A DNA stretch of 64,000 nt from positions 124,001 through 188,000 of the forward strand of contig JACRBN010000020.1 of the NCBI GenBank assembly GCA_016213105.1, read 5' to 3'. This document shows positions 16,065 to 23,414 of the stretch, in pieces. Source of the stretch: Chloroflexota bacterium (GTDB taxonomy: Bacteria; Chloroflexota; Anaerolineae; Anaerolineales; Villigracilaceae). How positions within the stretch are numbered: the stretch's first letter is position 1; every line of letters starts with the position of its first letter. Position numbers and translations under genes: made by a program. The notes below the pieces were generated by a model. The model was given only the letters and a program-made list of their open reading frames with translations. It was not told the origin of the DNA and did not search any database.

Positions 16065-16535
16065 CCGTGAATTGTAATGCAGGCGGGGCCGCGCCTTGGG
16101 ATGGTTGTAGCAGCGACTTCCAGCCGCTGGTAGCGCCACACTTAAATGTGGAGCCTTTTAACCGTGAAAAAAAAATAACCGCCAAGCATGCAGAGAGCGC
16201 AAAGAAGTAAAGTTCTTCGCGTCCTTGCGGGCTTCGCGGTTCAAAAAGCGATTCTCATCAGATTTGTGGGAACGCAGGACTTTGCTCAAAAACCTTTGTA
16301 CACGGATTACACGGACTTTTCCTGAAAAATCCCTGACGCAGCCGTATTTTGACTTTCTCGCCCAAACCGTCCACGAATAAAACCTTCCACGAATAAACGA
16401 ACGAACACGGCGCCAAATTCGAGTCTTCGTGGCCCTATTCGTGGATGGTTGTTCTATCCACTCGCTTACCCAGCCTAAAAACGACTGACTCGAAGCGGTT
16501 ACTACGAAATAAAGACGAATTTATGCCCGTCTGTA
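16065..16535. other. 471-nt gap packed with fragments of interspersed palindromic repeats
   Basis: No gene is supported. At about 16170-16246 an AACCGCC... arm and a GCTTCGCGGTT arm enclose AAAGAAGTAAAGTTCTT, a large imperfect palindrome. At 16298-16314 the sequence GTACACGGATTACACGG matches, reversed, a segment near 40400. At about 16359-16378 the segment CCCAAACCGTCCACGAAT matches, reversed, one near 40235. CACGAATA is repeated several times near 16370-16395. Confidence 0.6.
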
Positions 16536-17300
16536 CTAGCCTTTCAACAACTCCAGAACCTGCGGCTTGAGCGCCGCGTTGCAGGCCATCGCCTCGCCAA
16601 AGGTGTGACCCTCCTCCCCCGCCCACGAGCCGAAGAATCCGCCCGCCTCGCGCAGGATGACCGGGAATGGGCCGCAGTCCCAATCGTTCATGATCGGGTC
16701 GAGGGCCACCTCGGCGCGGCCGGTAGCCACGGCCAGATAGGCGTAACAATCGCTCCAGCCGCGCATCATGTATGCCGCGGACATTACACGGCTCCACAGG
16801 GCGGGGTCGCGCTTCTCGAAGTTATGCGAGGTCGTGAAGCACACACAGGCGCGGTCAAAGGAGGATACTTCCGAGACGCGCGCGCGGCGGCCGTTCCACC
16901 ACGCGCCCAGGCCATCGGCGGCGCACAGCATTTCGTCCAGAGCAGGGAAATACGACGCCCCCACGCGGATCACACCCTCGATCTCAAGCCCGATCAGCAC
17001 GCCGTACAAAGGCACGCCGCGCATGAACGACTTGGTGCCGTCGATGGGATCGATGATCCACCGAAAGGATTGCCCCTGCCCCGCTGTCTCGCCAAACTCC
17101 TCACCCACGATGGCGTGACCGGGGTAGGTCCGCTCGATCTCGCCGCGGATGAACTCCTCGGCGGCGCGGTCGGCGGCGGTGACGGGCGTATCGTCCGCCT
17201 TAAAATCGGGACGGATGCCCGTGTTGAAATATCCCAATGTGATGCGTCCCGCGCGATAGGCCAGGGAGGTTGTGAAGTCAAGGTAGGGTTGCAGGTTCAT
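16536..17300 (-). CDS. Inositol monophosphatase family protein (possible histidinol-phosphatase)
   Basis: A 254-residue Mg2+-dependent phosphatase. Motifs in order: GEEFGE (first metal Glu), IIDPIDGTKSF (metal Asp residues), and NDWDCGPFPVIL with the final metal Asp. These are the standard IMPase signatures. The family includes inositol-1-phosphatase, HisN-type histidinol-phosphatase and fructose-1,6-bisphosphatase. FMRGVPLYGVLIGL is close to the histidinol-phosphatase branch, but no histidine genes are nearby, so the substrate is left open. AAAGGA before the ATG supports this start. Confidence 0.85.
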   Translation of the reverse strand: MNLQPYLDFTTSLAYRAGRITLGYFNTGIRPDFKADDTPVTAADRAAEEFIRGEIERTYPGHAIVGEEFGETAGQGQSFRWIIDPIDGTKSFMRGVPLYGVLIGLEIEGVIRVGASYFPALDEMLCAADGLGAWWNGRRARVSEVSSFDRACVCFTTSHNFEKRDPALWSRVMSAAYMMRGWSDCYAYLAVATGRAEVALDPIMNDWDCGPFPVILREAGGFFGSWAGEEGHTFGEAMACNAALKPQVLELLKG

Positions 17301-17339
17301 GATAAAGTTCCTTTGTGAAATGAAATCATGCTCTTTGGT

Positions 17340-18359
17340 TCAAGGCTTTGGCCAAGTATAAGGAGTAAGTTCGCCCGTATTGACGTTCAATGTCCAGTAT
17401 TTCTGGTCATCGAAATTTTGTGCAAGAATGATGGTTTCTTCATCCAGCCAGGCATTTTGCACCCTGTCTGGCCCTGTGGGAAATAAAAAGCATGGATCTT
17501 CGTCTATCAAAAGTTTTAATTGGCGCGTCCTTATATCGTATGAAAACACAGAAAATCCACCTGCACCGCCTTCATACCAATCTCCTATACCTGCCACGAA
17601 AACCAAAAATTCTTCATGAGGAGACCATGCAAAAATACCAACATTTGTATAGTTTCCTTTGAGGGATAAAACATCCTGCTCAAGAGAGTGCAAATTTCGA
17701 ACATAGACAACAAAAGCATTTTTCTTCTCGGCAAATGCTATATATTCCTCACTGGGCGAAAGTAAATAACTGTTATAGTCATACTCTGCATCAAACGACC
17801 CTGTCTGCAAATTAAATCGATATAGACCAAACCCTTCAATAAACCTCAATTCAGGGCCGTCGACACAGCAGAAGTATCTCGTCAGATAAACATGCCTTCC
17901 ATCCGCAGACCACCTGTAAAACTTGTAATACGTCTTGTTGAATGCCTCACCATTCTCATCCACACCATTATCGTTAGCCGGAATGTGCCAATCACGCGTA
18001 TTATCGAAACGGGTGACCTTCGTATACCCTTCACGCTCACACATCATTACAAACCATTGCTTATCAGGTGAGATGACTTTGGAAAAGTCCGAATAATAGC
18101 CGCCGCAATTATTCAAGGCAGTGTAAACAGTGGCTTCTAGAGGTGGCAATGTCGCCGTAGGCGGACGTGGCGACCACGTTGGCCAGGGCGTCAAGGTTCG
18201 ATAAGGCTTTGGAGTTATGCTGGCAGGCCAATAAGTAGGTATTATTGATGGTGTCGGTAAAACAGGTTGTTCTGTTTTAATTTCAGCACAACCTACAACA
18301 AACACAAACAAAACCAATACCAGAAGTATTAATTTCCCACGTCTCAAATCAAACAGCAT
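17340..18359 (-). CDS. Lipoprotein with WD40/TolB-like propeller repeats, function unknown
   Basis: A 339-residue exported lipoprotein. Residues 1-24 are a signal peptide ending in a lipobox (VVGC). A Pro/Thr-rich linker follows to about residue 75. The remainder shows repeated blade-like segments (ISPDKQWFVMM, WSADGRHVYLT, LSPSEEYIAFA, WSPHEEFLVFV) like those of TolB or PD40 propellers. The base composition is clearly richer in A+T than its neighbours, which may mark transfer. Its start abuts the stop of the CCA-adding-type gene. No function is assigned. Confidence 0.7.
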   Translation of the reverse strand: MLFDLRRGKLILLVLVLFVFVVGCAEIKTEQPVLPTPSIIPTYWPASITPKPYRTLTPWPTWSPRPPTATLPPLEATVYTALNNCGGYYSDFSKVISPDKQWFVMMCEREGYTKVTRFDNTRDWHIPANDNGVDENGEAFNKTYYKFYRWSADGRHVYLTRYFCCVDGPELRFIEGFGLYRFNLQTGSFDAEYDYNSYLLSPSEEYIAFAEKKNAFVVYVRNLHSLEQDVLSLKGNYTNVGIFAWSPHEEFLVFVAGIGDWYEGGAGGFSVFSYDIRTRQLKLLIDEDPCFLFPTGPDRVQNAWLDEETIILAQNFDDQKYWTLNVNTGELTPYTWPKP

Positions 18360-19619
18360 TTAGCCCTCCGTGTTGTTGAGCAAAGACTCCAGCAATTTCT
18401 TCTCTTCATCTTCGTTACTGACTTCCCCATCCAGCCAGGCAGCGCGCAGATGGGTGAGGATTTCCTTGTACTGCGGCCCAGGCGGCAGGCCAAGAGCAAG
18501 CAGGGTATCGCCATTGGTATGCGGCTTGATGTGCCTCCACGTAGGGAGGTATTCGAGCAAGGCGGGTTCGCGCGCGACGAGACACATCGCATAGACCGAA
18601 AGCAACGGGAACATCTCAAGCGCAAAAGTCCAGGCGCTGGGCAGGGAGTTTGCCAGGGCTGGCAGTTTCGCATTCAAGCGCGATGCGCCCAGCAGGGCTT
18701 CGCTCAACTCGGAGGTGAAGTCCAGTCGGCGGGACAGGGTGGCCAGGTCTTCGGCGGGGACATCCAACAGCCAAAGCAAATAGCCCAGGGTCTCGCGGTC
18801 ACAGGAAATATTCAGGGCGGGATTGGGAATTTCGTCGAGCCAGTTGGCGCGATTGGAGTCAAAACGCGGCAGGGAAGGATGAATGGCTTTCAGCACGCCC
18901 ACTTCGTCCGCGCGCGCCAACATGGATGCCGCATTCTCCTCCGCGAGAATCAAGTCTAATTCGTGGCGCAGGCGTTCGCCGCTAAGCGTGGATAACACAG
19001 TCAGCGACTCGGCGTCGATCCAATTCAACGTGCCCGATTCGATCTGAAATCCATAACGCCCCTCGTAGCGGATGGCGCGCAGGATACGGGTGGGATCGTC
19101 GATGAACGAGCGCGGATGCAGGGCGCGGATGATCCCGCGTTGGAGATCGTCCCGTCCGTGCAGCGGGTCGAGCACTTCGCCGAGGTGCTCTCCATCCGCG
19201 CGGACCGCCAGGGCGTTGATGGTGAAGTCGCGGCGGCGCAGATCGTCTTCGATGCTGGATGGCCTCACGGTCGGCAGGGCGCCAGGAGCCGAATAACTCT
19301 CCGAGCGGGCCGTGATCAAATCGATGGTTTCATCCGAAGCAGGAGGCTGCCAGATGGCGGTATAAAATGGCGCATAGGGGGTCAATGTCCCGCCGAACTC
19401 TTTCAGCAGCATCCGCCCCAGCTGGATAGCGTCGCCTTCGACGATGATGTCCAGGTCGTTGACGGGCCGCCGCAGCAGCAGGTCGCGCACGAAGCCGCCC
19501 ACCAGGTAACAGGGAAATCCGAGGGCGGCGCTTCGGTCGGCGATACCCGAGAGCAGACTCCGCTTTTCAGGCGGGAGCAGACGCGGGTCGCGCATGAGGT
19601 CCGACAAATCCAGGTTCAT
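18360..19619 (-). CDS. CCA tRNA nucleotidyltransferase / poly(A) polymerase family protein
   Basis: A 419-residue class II nucleotidyltransferase. YLVGGFVRDLLLRRPVNDLDII holds the GG and Dxx catalytic motifs, RRRDFTINALAV is the second motif, and FIDDPTRILRAIRYEGRYGF is the third. The C-terminal half is helical, as in tRNA CCA-adding enzymes, which build or repair the 3-prime CCA end; A-adding or poly(A) enzymes share this fold. No HD domain is evident. On the minus strand a TAAAAT box lies 6 nt before the ATG, so the mRNA may be leaderless. Confidence 0.85.
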   Translation of the reverse strand: MNLDLSDLMRDPRLLPPEKRSLLSGIADRSAALGFPCYLVGGFVRDLLLRRPVNDLDIIVEGDAIQLGRMLLKEFGGTLTPYAPFYTAIWQPPASDETIDLITARSESYSAPGALPTVRPSSIEDDLRRRDFTINALAVRADGEHLGEVLDPLHGRDDLQRGIIRALHPRSFIDDPTRILRAIRYEGRYGFQIESGTLNWIDAESLTVLSTLSGERLRHELDLILAEENAASMLARADEVGVLKAIHPSLPRFDSNRANWLDEIPNPALNISCDRETLGYLLWLLDVPAEDLATLSRRLDFTSELSEALLGASRLNAKLPALANSLPSAWTFALEMFPLLSVYAMCLVAREPALLEYLPTWRHIKPHTNGDTLLALGLPPGPQYKEILTHLRAAWLDGEVSNEDEEKKLLESLLNNTEG

Positions 19620-19685
19620 GCATCCATTTTACATCACTTCGAGATGCGACCGTTTTTCGATGGAGAGCATCCCCGCCCTAAAAAA

Positions 19686-19714
19686 GCGCAATTTGTGACC
19701 GCGCTGGGTATAAA
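19686..19714. repeat. 29-nt dispersed repeat, copy 1
   Basis: Begins GCGCAATTTGTGACCGCGCT and continues GGGTATAAA. It matches 27 of 29 positions of the minus-strand sequence at 45717-45689, where the end reads TATAAT and lies just before a start codon. Confidence 0.75.
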
Positions 19715-19745
19715 AAACCCGCTGGGCATAATGTCCAGCGGGTTT
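19711..19745 (-). terminator. Rho-independent terminator after the DppC-like gene
   Basis: Read on the minus strand, AAACCCGCTGG and CCAGCGGGTTT form a perfect 11-bp stem around a 9-nt loop, ending in TTTTTT. It lies 20 nt past the stop codon. Confidence 0.85.
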
Positions 19746-19765
19746 CATGCCTGGCAGAGAGAGGC

Positions 19766-21100
19766 TCAACTCAGTTTATTGTACTGTTCGTACGCGCGCG
19801 CGGCATTCTCATGCTGGCCGGCGCGGGCAAAGGCATCTCCCAGCATCTTCCAAAGCGCCGCATGGCGCGGATATTTCCGCGCGCCTGCGATCAGATCATC
19901 GAGCGATTCCTGCACATGCCGTCCGTGGGCGATCAGGTGGGAATAGGCGTTCAGGGCTTTGTCAATGTCGCGGGAACTCATGGCATCCCGTGCCACTTGC
20001 AGGAGCGGGTCCTGCTCGGGCGGGGTGTCGGGTGCGATGCGGTGGGAATAGACAGCCTGGGAGGGAGTGCGCACAGGCTCGAACTCGACCTGCTCTGCCT
20101 TCTTTTTGCGCTTGTGCTTTACGATGACCACCCCGCCATGCGAAGCCTTCGGCTCCAGCGCTTCGGCCAGGCCGTCGCCGAACAAATTCCACCCGATGCC
20201 GAAGAGGATCAGCGCCGCAGTGGAGGGCACGAAAACCCACCAGGTGGCGAGCAGGTCGCCGCCCGGGCCGATGACCCAGTTGCGGCCCATCGAAAGCATC
20301 ATGCCCCAGGCCGATTGCCCGCCCAGACCCACAAAGGTGATGGTGGCCTGCAAAATGACCGCGCTGCCCACGTCGCGCGCCGCCAGGACGATGGCGGGGC
20401 CGACCGAGTTGGGCAGGATGTGTCTCACAATGATCCACAGCGGATTCCCCCCCAGGGCGCGGGCTGCCTGGATGAAATCCATGTTTTTGATGGTGATGAC
20501 CATCGTGTTGACCAGGCGCGCGATCGGCATCCACGAAAAGAGGATCAGGCAGATCAGGATCGGGTCGACCTTCATCAGGAAGACCGCGAAAGGCGGCGGC
20601 GTAAACTGAAAATCCACCACTTTCCCGAGATAGTCGTTGTTGAACCAGTAGATTCCGCCCATGGATTCGATGGTCACTGCCACAATTTGCTGGAGGAAGA
20701 CCACTCCCGCCAGCACGGGAAAGGTCAGGAAGGCGTCGGCGATCCGCATCATCAGGTTGTTGATCATGCCGCCTGAATACCCGGCAATCGCGCCAAAGAG
20801 TGACCCGAAGATAAATGCGCCCAGCGCCACCAGCAAGCCGAATTGCATGGCCTCGCGCGCGCCCCACACCAGCGCATGATACACATCGATTTGCCCGGGC
20901 AGGGTGCCCAGCGGCGCGATCTCGCTCGGCGGGTGCGGTGTCTTGTCGGTTTGGCGGCCCACCTTTTTAAAAGCGCCCTGGGTGGTCTTGTTGGGCGGGG
21001 ACAGCAGCGGAGCGGTCAGAGCCGTCATGGCGAATGCCAGGATGATGACCAGCCCCAGCCAGTTCTGCCAGCGGGAGAGGAAGAAACGCAACGCTCTCAT
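19766..21100 (-). CDS. DppC/OppC-like ABC permease fused to a C-terminal TPR-like domain
   Basis: A 444-residue protein, about 130-150 residues longer than normal for the family. Residues 1-310 are the peptide/nickel-type permease: an N-terminal helix, then six-helix BPD_transp_1 core with the EAA-like loop IQAARALGGNPLWIIVRHILPN and end WNLFGDGLAEAL. A Lys-rich segment (HKRKKK) leads to two or more TPR-like helical pairs (ALNAYSHLIAHGRHVQESLDDLI, AALWKMLGDAFARAGQHENAARAYEQY), predicted cytoplasmic. The tail is unusual for DppC and may bind the ATPases or another partner. Overlaps the DppB-like gene by 4 nt. No ATPase or binding protein is nearby. Confidence 0.85.
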   Translation of the reverse strand: MRALRFFLSRWQNWLGLVIILAFAMTALTAPLLSPPNKTTQGAFKKVGRQTDKTPHPPSEIAPLGTLPGQIDVYHALVWGAREAMQFGLLVALGAFIFGSLFGAIAGYSGGMINNLMMRIADAFLTFPVLAGVVFLQQIVAVTIESMGGIYWFNNDYLGKVVDFQFTPPPFAVFLMKVDPILICLILFSWMPIARLVNTMVITIKNMDFIQAARALGGNPLWIIVRHILPNSVGPAIVLAARDVGSAVILQATITFVGLGGQSAWGMMLSMGRNWVIGPGGDLLATWWVFVPSTAALILFGIGWNLFGDGLAEALEPKASHGGVVIVKHKRKKKAEQVEFEPVRTPSQAVYSHRIAPDTPPEQDPLLQVARDAMSSRDIDKALNAYSHLIAHGRHVQESLDDLIAGARKYPRHAALWKMLGDAFARAGQHENAARAYEQYNKLS

Positions 21101-22161
21101 GCCTTCAAAACCTCCTCGCGCACACGCGGATCGAGCGCAGCCTGCACCACATCGAGGATGAACATCAGGCCGAGCACCATCAGCACGCTGTACACGGCAA
21201 ATCCCAGCGCGGCGGGCGCATCGGGATAACTGCGCATCGAGATGATGATCACCTCGGAGACGCCCGTCCGGCCGAAGATGATCTCGACTACGAAGATGCC
21301 CGTCACGATGCTGGCGGCAGAGAGCGCCATCGTGGTCAACGAAGGAGCCAGGATGGCCCGCAGGGCATGATGCCAGACCAGGCGATTCTCCCGCACGCCG
21401 CGCGCCCGCGCCGCCGTAATGTACTCCTTGCCGCGTTCGTTCATGACCGTCGCGCGCGTAATGCGCCCAAGCGTGGCCCAGTGATAAAGCGATAGTGTCA
21501 CGACCGGCATGACCATGTGCTTCAATGCCACCAGGAACACGTCGAAGCGGCCGTTGAGCAGGCAGTCGAGGGTCAAGGCGCCTGTAAAGTCCACGAAGCC
21601 CGAGCGGGTCAATTGCAGGTCGGTCGTCACGTCGATGCGGCCAGGTTCCAGCCAGCCCAGTTTGATGTAGAAATAGGAAAGCAGGATCATCGATAGGATG
21701 AAGGGCGGCATCGAGGTGCCCAGGAAAGCCAGCGACCGAAACGCCCCATCAGAGAGGCCGCCGGGACGCCAGCCCGCCTTCAGCCCGTTCGCCAGTCCAA
21801 GCGGAATGAGCAGGATTAGGGAGAAAAAGGCCAGCTCCAGCGTGGCCGGTGTGCGATGCAGCAAGGAATCCAACACATCCGCGCGCAGGGTGGGACTGTA
21901 GCCCCACTTACCCGTCAGCAGTTCACGCGCCCAGTAGCCGTATTGCACCAGGTAAGGCTCATTCAGGTGATACTTCTCGATGAGGATGTTGATGGTTGTC
22001 TCGGTGGTGCGCTCCCCGCCCTTGCCCGGCGGAATGTACAGCCGCGCCCTGGCCTCGGGTGGCGTCAACATTACGCCGGCGTACAACACCATGGTGATGA
22101 CCACCAGGGAAACCAGCGCATAAAACAACCTGCGGACAACAAACTGCAAGAATGGGGGCAT
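21097..22161 (-). CDS. DppB/OppB-like ABC permease
   Basis: A 354-residue inner permease subunit of a peptide/nickel-type ABC importer. The N-terminal helix FVVRRLFYALVSLVVITMVLYAGVML is typical, as is the ectodomain YHLNEPYLVQYGYWARELLTGKWGYS. The EAA-like loop is ITAARARGVRENRLVWHHALR, and the end LMFILDVVQAALDPRVR matches the family. A GAGAGG ribosome site precedes the ATG. It pairs with the following DppC-like subunit. Upstream lies the start of a divergent plus-strand unit near 22236. Confidence 0.9.
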   Translation of the reverse strand: MPPFLQFVVRRLFYALVSLVVITMVLYAGVMLTPPEARARLYIPPGKGGERTTETTINILIEKYHLNEPYLVQYGYWARELLTGKWGYSPTLRADVLDSLLHRTPATLELAFFSLILLIPLGLANGLKAGWRPGGLSDGAFRSLAFLGTSMPPFILSMILLSYFYIKLGWLEPGRIDVTTDLQLTRSGFVDFTGALTLDCLLNGRFDVFLVALKHMVMPVVTLSLYHWATLGRITRATVMNERGKEYITAARARGVRENRLVWHHALRAILAPSLTTMALSAASIVTGIFVVEIIFGRTGVSEVIIISMRSYPDAPAALGFAVYSVLMVLGLMFILDVVQAALDPRVREEVLKA

Positions 22162-22235
22162 GTTACCTCTCAGGCAATTTTACACCTTATGCAAAATTTA
22201 ACCGGCGGACTTCTTCTCATTTTTCGAAACGTGTG

Positions 22236-22241
22236 TATAAT
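22236..22241 (+). promoter_or_regulatory. TATAAT box 6 nt before an 18-codon ORF
   Basis: A perfect TATAAT ends 6 nt before the ATG at 22248, the spacing expected if the RNA begins at the start codon. No good -35 box is seen. Confidence 0.5.
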
Positions 22242-22247
22242 TGGCGC

Positions 22248-22304
22248 ATGTTTCGGATGAACCCGCTCCCGTCCCCTGCTCATCAACCCGCCTGGTCTGG
22301 ATAA
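22248..22304 (+). CDS. Predicted leaderless 18-residue ORF upstream of the MazG-like gene
   Basis: ATG at 22248 to TAA at 22302-22304, peptide MFRMNPLPSPAHQPAWSG. It follows directly on a TATAAT box and ends 20 nt before a rho-independent terminator, which in turn precedes the MazG-like start. The layout parallels the RIO kinase leader (11061-11311). Coding status is inferred from layout only. Confidence 0.35.
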   Translation: MFRMNPLPSPAHQPAWSG

Positions 22305-22323
22305 GGTTTCTAACCGCATGCCC

Positions 22324-22357
22324 AAACGGCTCCCAGACCCGGCGAGCCGTTTTTTAT
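22324..22357 (+). terminator. Terminator or attenuator ahead of the MazG-like gene
   Basis: AAACGGCTC (22324-22332) pairs with GAGCCGTTT (22344-22352), followed by a run of T residues. It ends about 42 nt before the next start codon, so it ends the short upstream transcript or regulates the MazG-like operon. Confidence 0.8.
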
Positions 22358-22398
22358 TGGATGCAGGAGTTCGTTCCGCCCTGAAAGCTGATCCCGTT

Positions 22399-22707
22399 AT
22401 GGACATCCAACAACTCACCGAAAAAATGCACGAACTGGTCGCCTCCAAAGGTTGGTACAATGCGGACAGCAAACGCCCGCAGACACCGCGCAACCTGGCT
22501 GTATCCCTTTCAATCGAGGCTGCTGAAATTTTGGAGCATTTTCAATTCGGCGAAGAGATCAAGGACAGGGATGAGCTTGGCGGCGAACTGGCGGACGTGG
22601 CACTCTACCTGCTGCAACTGGCCTCGGTCACAGGTATCGATTTGGAACAGGCGATTCTGAATAAGATCGAGATCAACAAGAAAAGAGAATGGGACGTTGA
22701 AAAATAG
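22399..22707 (+). CDS. MazG-like nucleotide pyrophosphohydrolase (DCTPP1-type)
   Basis: A 102-residue all-alpha NTP pyrophosphatase. The metal-binding pattern is visible as EAAEILEHF and DELGGELADVALYLLQLA, the ExxE...ExxD arrangement of MazG-like proteins that clean up non-canonical dNTPs. The start at 22399 (MDIQQLTEKM) matches the normal N-terminus; an upstream in-frame ATG at 22318 would run through the terminator and is rejected. It is followed after 62 nt by the LOG-family gene, with a perfect inverted repeat between. Confidence 0.85.
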   Translation: MDIQQLTEKMHELVASKGWYNADSKRPQTPRNLAVSLSIEAAEILEHFQFGEEIKDRDELGGELADVALYLLQLASVTGIDLEQAILNKIEINKKREWDVEK

Positions 22708-22713
22708 TCAAAG

Positions 22714-22758
22714 GTCGAAGGTCAAAAGTCAGGCGACCTTGGACTTTTGACCTTCGAC
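22714..22758. repeat. Perfect 17-bp inverted repeat between the MazG-like and LOG genes
   Basis: Arms GTCGAAGGTCAAAAGTC (22714-22730) and GACTTTTGACCTTCGAC (22742-22758) with an 11-nt loop. There is no T-run, so it is more likely an interspersed palindromic element than a terminator. Confidence 0.85.
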
Positions 22759-22769
22759 AAGGTGAACTT

Positions 22770-23294
22770 ATGAACATCACAGTATTCGGTGGTTCCCAAC
22801 CCAGGGAAGGCGACGCAGCCTACCTCGAAGCGCAGACTCTCGGACGCCTGCTGGCCGAGCGCGGCCACGCCGTGCTGACGGGCGGCTACATCGGCACGAT
22901 GGAAGCTGTCAGCCGCGGCGCATCCGAGGCGGGCGGACACGTCATCGGCGTGACCTGCGAAGACATCGAAGACTGGCGCAAGGTCAGCGCAAATCAGTGG
23001 GTCAAAGAGGAAAGACGCAAGAAGACGCTGCTCGAACGCTTGCAGGTTTTGATCGAGGACTGCGATGCGGCCCTCGCCCTGCCCGGCGGACCCGGCACGT
23101 TGACCGAAATTTCGTTGATGTGGAATCTCATGATCATCCAGGCCCTGCACCGGAGGCCGCTTATCCTGGTCGGGGACGGCTGGCAGTCTGTCTTCGATCA
23201 GGTCTTCACCAAACTGGGGACCTACACCTCCCCCGCCCAACAGGAGCTGGTTCAGTTCGCTCCCGATATCGAGACTGCCGTGCGTATGTTATAA
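22770..23294 (+). CDS. LOG-family nucleotide-binding protein (cytokinin riboside phosphoribohydrolase-like)
   Basis: A 174-residue Rossmann-fold protein. Key motifs are VFGGSQP near the start, LTGGYIGTMEAVSRGA, and the family signature PGGPGTLTEI. LOG proteins hydrolyse nucleoside 5-monophosphates to free base and ribose 5-phosphate; they were once called lysine decarboxylases. The bacterial role is often nucleotide salvage or damage removal, which fits the adjacent MazG-like gene. AAGGTG at the ribosome site supports the ATG. Confidence 0.85.
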   Translation: MNITVFGGSQPREGDAAYLEAQTLGRLLAERGHAVLTGGYIGTMEAVSRGASEAGGHVIGVTCEDIEDWRKVSANQWVKEERRKKTLLERLQVLIEDCDAALALPGGPGTLTEISLMWNLMIIQALHRRPLILVGDGWQSVFDQVFTKLGTYTSPAQQELVQFAPDIETAVRML

Positions 23295-23296
23295 CC

Positions 23297-23392
23297 CGTC
23301 ATTGCGAGGAGCGCTCTCTGCGACGAAGCAATCTTCCCTAAATAGCGAGATTGCTTCGCATGGAACGCTCGCATAGAACGCTCGCAATGACG
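23297..23392. repeat. Palindromic interspersed repeat, copy 1 (upstream of proS)
   Basis: Begins CGTCATTGCGAGGAGC and ends CTCGCAATGACG, with an inner pair GAAGCAATCT / GAGATTGCTTCG. It is a MITE-like or REP-like palindrome known from many bacterial genomes. A second copy lies at 24861-24954. Confidence 0.85.
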
Positions 23393-23414
23393 TATCAAAA
23401 ACAAAGAGGACAAA

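Noticed and set aside
22236-22357. Purine riboswitch, suggested by TATAAT and GTTTCTAACC words
   Set aside because: The two words are about 70 nt apart, too far for the 25-nt spacing of the purine aptamer, and the three-way junction does not form.
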